A stretch of DNA of 64,000 nucleotides from Ascochyta rabiei (taxonomy: Eukaryota; Ascomycota; Dothideomycetes; Pleosporales; Didymellaceae): contig NC_082407.1 of the NCBI RefSeq assembly GCF_004011695.2, forward strand, positions 434,001 through 498,000, given 5' to 3'. This document shows, piece after piece, positions 60,550 through 64,000 of the stretch (position 1 is the first letter of the stretch; every line of letters begins with the position of its first letter). Position numbers and translations under genes: made by a program. The notes below the pieces were generated by a model. It saw only the letters and a program-made list of their open reading frames with translations. It searched no databases and had not been told where the DNA came from.

Positions 60550-63036
60550 GTGCTAAAGACTAGGATAGCAAAGAAACCCTTGCTTTATAGGACAACTAGT
60601 AGAGTAAAACTAATTAGGGTCAGCATCCTGCAACTAATAAGCCTTAATAGAACTCTATTACACGCACTAGCTATATCTAGACACTATTCTAAGAGGCCTT
60701 ATACGCTTATAATGGCCACCTACACATATACTACCTTAATTACAGCCTAGTACTACAACATCTAGCTATAAAAGGAATTAGAACTAAACACCTTACTAAT
60801 TATTTAAAGTCTTAATTATGTGTTTAGATTAAGACTCCTGTATATAGCCAGCAACGTAGAGCTAACTACGCTAAACTTCAGCGTTAACAGCAATAAAGAC
60901 AGGATCCTACTTAAGAAATAGCCTACTTAGTACCAGCTTTTAAGAAAGAGCTAGTGCGGCTAGTAATTGACAATAACTGGTCTTTCTAGACAGTAGAGCG
61001 ACCATCCTTTTAACGCTTTATCTGCTTTCTTTAACTAAATACTGTAATAACTAGCCGTTATAAATTTAGCTAGATGTTTCAGAGCTAGTTTAAGACTGCT
61101 ACGTCTTTCCTTCTTAGTAACCTTAGCAAAAACGTTAAGGTATCTATTGCGTTTAATGCCTAGACTGCTAGCAACTATCTAAGCTTCTTAGCTGTAAAAG
61201 GTTACTATATCAACAACAAGTAGAAACTAAGAGAAGTGCTACTTAATTTTATTCTACTACGTAGTAAACATTTAGGGGCTTCTATAGCAAGAGAAGTACT
61301 ATAGGTCTTAAAAGCTTCTAGCATTATAAAGAAGCTACTAGCTATTACCTGTAACAATGCCAGCAACAACAACACCTTATTACATTTGCTAGCAGCAGGA
61401 CTTAGGGCAGAGGGATATACCTAGAGCTCTAAAGAGAATATAATTCCCTACCTTGCCTACGTTATTAACCTTGTAGTACAGGACATTATCTACTATCTAA
61501 AGCTATTACCTTCTATTAAGCTAGAACATAGGCAGGTATTACAGCAACACTATATTAATAAGATTAAAACTCTTATATCTGTCCTAAACTCTCTCTGCAA
61601 GGTATAGGTACAATTATCACATGCCTTTATTACATACTAAGTAGACCCTAGATTTAAACTATCTGTATTAGTATTAATATATTACTATAACGTTTTAAAC
61701 AATTTATTGCAACTTAGGTTAATCTACTACCTAATCAGCGTCTAAGGGTAATATAGGATGTTAAGACTTGTTAGAACTCTACTTATAATATGTGTAAGAG
61801 AGCTCTTAAGCTCTAAACATATATTAATAAGTGGCTAGAACAGGAGATAGCACTAAAGACAACTAGCCATTCTGCTACTAGTTCTGACAATAGCTCTACT
61901 ACAGAAGCAGATTAGAAGGATCTTAAGAAACTCTGCCTAACTATTCTAGAGTAGTTGCATCTTAAGGCAATTACTGCTATGCTAGAGAAGTTTAAGACTG
62001 CTACTAACTTCCTAAGTAAGAATAGAAAACCTTAGATCTTATATATATAGCTTATGTATAATTAGTTGTTTAATTTCCTAGATTAAATAACTAAAGAGCT
62101 AGGTAACGACTTAAGTAACACTAATTACGCTAGATAGCCTAATGTTGTTAAGGCTGCAGCTAAGAAGGGTTACACAAAACTATCTAAGTACTACTTAAGG
62201 ACTAGGCAAGAAAGAGGGTACTTATTTAATTGTGTAACTATCTTAGATCTAACTTAAAAGCTTACAGTTCATAAGGTATAGTTATTATAAATATTTATTA
62301 CAGTAAGCTACTAACAGTATCCTAGGATAATACATAGGACTTCTAAGACAAGCACATATATTAAGAGCAATTCCTAGATTATCTTAATTACTACGATAGT
62401 AGACGCCCCTTAGGTGTCTCTTTCTCTTCTAATAACCTTTAAAGGCATATGCTGGATAATAACTAGTTTTATAAACCTTAAGATTTACTGTTACATAGCT
62501 TCTCTACCCTAAGTTAAGCCTTAATTACACTTAGGACTAACAACAACGCTAGCCTAACACGTTAAGAGGGGGAGTCTTACCTAAGCACACCTTATATTTA
62601 ACAGAGGAAGGGCTTTAGTGTACTGTAGTAGTGGCAGAAAAACTGTACTTCCTTCCCTTAGCTTGCCTGTATTACTATAGATATCCTAGTAATACTAATC
62701 GCACAAGTAGGAGTTAAGCGCGTTTTTAACACCTCTAGGGACGTTATTAGAGACTAAAGGCATAGGCTCTTAGCCTAGTTAATTTAAAAGATTATAATCC
62801 TTAAAGACACAATCTTAGAGCCTAAGTAAGAAGACAGTGACGTTTTGCTAGAGGACAAGGTAGATACTCTACTTAAGCTACTAGTCTGTGTTAAGCCAGT
62901 AGATAGGCAGGGCAGTAATACTAAAGTTAATAGTAAAGAGGAAGAGGAAGAGGATAAGGTCCTAGTTACTCCTTTGCGACAGGAGCAGCGGCCACAAAAA
63001 AGAGCAAGACCCTGGCAGTATTGCAATAATACGTGA
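60550..63036 (+). pseudogene. hAT transposase relic
   Basis: Coherent plus-strand coding through RIP stops. RLVIDNNWSFQTVERPSF near 60950-61010 is the hAT segment before the first catalytic Asp. SIAFNAQTASNYLSFLAVKG near 61142-61205 is the D-W-T region, where Asp now reads Asn and Trp a stop. LLAITCNNASNNNTLLHLL near 61330-61390 holds the second conserved TDNASNN motif. YLAYVINLVVQDI near 61450 is the C/W-H-x2-NL type region. The C-terminal dimerisation part QVGVKRVFNTSRDVIRDXRH lies at about 62705-62765. The open C-terminal end with an Asp/Glu-rich and basic tail runs to TGA 63034-63036. Start not determinable; a BED finger was not resolved. Confidence 0.85.
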
Positions 63037-63110
63037 TAAATAGCTGTAATAAATAGCTGTAATAATAATAGGCCTGCTTTTTACTATAATTACATCCTAC
63101 AATGTAATAA

Positions 63111-63274
63111 ACGTGTTACCTAAATATATTTAAAGAAGATGTAGATTAAGTTAATATTAAAATATACGCTCTTATCTATTATAGTATAGTAGACGTGTTC
63201 CCTAAATATATTTAAAGAAGATGTAGATTAAGTTAATGTTAAAATATACGCTGTTATCTATTATAGTATAGTAG
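63111..63274 (+). repeat. 82-bp tandem duplication near the hAT right end
   Basis: ACGTGTTACCTAAATATATT (63111) is repeated as ACGTGTTCCCTAAATATATT (63193). Two units of 82 bp with three or four differences, between the transposase stop and the G/C-rich terminus. Confidence 0.85.
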
Positions 63275-63493
63275 GGTACCCCTAACCTAACCTAAGCCTA
63301 GGCAGACCTAACTCTAACCCACGCTAGTGCTACCCTAACCTAACCCCTACCCGCACTAGGGCAACCCCTACCCAACCACAGCCCCTAGTCCGTGCGACCT
63401 AAACCTAACCACGACCCCTGGTCTATGCGACCCTAACCTAACCCCGACCTCTATGTAGGGTACCCCGAACCTATTTGCCAGCGTAGACAGTGC

Positions 63494-64000
63494 TATATCC
63501 CTATATCTATGCCTAGAAGTTTTCTACCTACAGGTAGTTGTTTAGTGTAGGTAGAGTAAGGTCTTATATTTAGTCCTTGTTATTTATAATATAGATTATT
63601 AATCCTAAGTTAAGGATAAAAAAGTTTCTAAGAGGGTAGCTTAGTAGCTTAATATTGTATAATTCTTTAACTAGACTTATATTAATTATAAATATCTTCT
63701 ATCCCTATAGTTATCTTAGAGGTGCCTCTAGTGTTTAGGATGTCTTAATAGCTAGTGTTATAGTGTAAGCTTATTTTATAGATCTAACCTAATCTTAAAG
63801 GTTAGCATTTTGTTCTATCCTAAATTGTACTATCTTAGTAATTCTATTATATAGGGTAAACTATTCTAGTGCTTTATCTTTATAGACGTAGTAGTAATCT
63901 TCTAGTCTATAGCATTGTCTACAAGCAGGGCATTTTACTCCTCTAGCTACTGCTGTATCCCCTCTTAGGGACTGCTTAGATGTAGTTATTTAACTAATAT
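63494..64000 (-). pseudogene. Copia gag C-terminus and protease start
   Basis: Right of the hAT target duplication the minus strand reads CPACRQCYRLEDYYYVYKDK at about 63880-63940, a Copia-type zinc-knuckle region. Then comes NFFILNLGLIIYIINNKD near 63580-63640, where Copia proteases have the Asp-Ser-Gly active site (Asp now Asn, Ser now Leu-like changes). The frame joins the pol relic at 56895 across the hAT insertion. The rest of gag and the 5' LTR lie beyond the window. Confidence 0.7.

Larger units (their letters stand above)
56904..63485 (+). mobile_element. hAT DNA transposon, 6.58 kb, carrying a histone H3-family relic
   Basis: Flanked by a perfect 8-bp target duplication GACAGTGC (56896-56903 and 63486-63493). 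Ends TACGCTGGCAAATGGGTTGG (left) and TACGCTGGCAAATAGGTTCG (reverse complement of right), followed on both sides by GGGTTGG-type subterminal repeats (56904-57090 and 63270-63485). Contains, left to right: a 116-bp duplicated segment, an H3-family relic on the minus strand, a 32-bp minisatellite, an accessory ORF, the hAT transposase, and an 82-bp tandem duplication. Inserted in the Copia protease region. The interior is RIPped. Confidence 0.93.

Noticed and set aside
60302..60563. Overlapping ORFs on both strands upstream of the hAT transposase
   Set aside because: Low-complexity Leu/Ser-rich translations on either strand with no domain. Probably untranslated or intronic sequence of the hAT element.
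62784..63026. 80-codon minus-strand Ser/Leu-rich ORF
   Set aside because: It is the antisense shadow of the acidic C-terminal tail of the hAT transposase (stop at 63034-63036).

Overview
The window looks like a heterochromatic, transposon-packed stretch of a filamentous ascomycete (Pezizomycotina) genome. Three things point there. First, nearly all of it carries the signature of repeat-induced point mutation (RIP): CpA and TpG are depleted, TpA is in excess, and former CAG, CAA and TGG codons now read TAG or TAA. Second, the repeat families are fungal types: Ty3 chromoviruses with chromodomain, Tad1-like LINE with RNase H, Copia, hAT, Tc1/mariner and pogo-like DDE elements. Third, the one host-type gene has introns of about 50 bp. 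Almost nothing outside 21.8-28.1 kb has an open frame, so most calls are decayed relics read through RIP stops. No tRNA, rRNA or CRISPR was seen.

Layout. 1-2.6 kb: minus-strand Ty3 relic running off the left edge. 2.58-19.87 kb: a pogo-like transposase relic split by a Ty3 element (A, 3007-19513, TSD GAGGA). A is itself split inside its integrase by a second Ty3 chromovirus (B, 7024-16310, TSD CTAAT), which has three LTRs and a duplicated gag segment. 20.08-21.77 kb: a Tc1/mariner element with 31-bp TIRs. 21.77-28.08 kb: an un-RIPped, GC-balanced island with one recognisable gene, a five-exon FAD monooxygenase broken by three in-frame stops, plus a 14-bp minisatellite and a small inverted-repeat element. 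28.1-31.1 kb: fragments (LINE ORF1 start, a 424-bp inverted-repeat MITE, a solo LTR with TSD TTTAG). 31.1-36.6 kb: minus-strand Ty3 element E. 36.6-51.5 kb: a minus-strand Tad1-like LINE interrupted by a 1,001-bp non-autonomous hAT element (TSD GCTTTACC) and by Ty3 element C (41818-50215). 52.6-53.1 kb: an unrecognised relic ORF. 53.5 kb to the right edge: a minus-strand Copia element interrupted in its protease region by a 6.58-kb hAT transposon (56904-63485, TSD GACAGTGC).

The most unusual content is inside that hAT element. Besides the transposase, on the opposite strand, it carries a full-length histone H3-family gene relic (57378-57925, three exons with two short introns that restore the H3 frame). 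The relic has a 32-bp minisatellite directly upstream. A 116-bp segment shared with the element's accessory ORF lies on its far side. Several residues lean toward the centromeric variant CenH3, but this is not settled. Other notable points are the tandem-LTR structure of B, a long Pol extension beyond the chromodomain shared by B and C, and asymmetric RIP of the two arms of inverted repeats.

Coordinates of LTRs, TSDs, TIRs and exons were read base by base. Limits of internal gag/pol domains are approximate.
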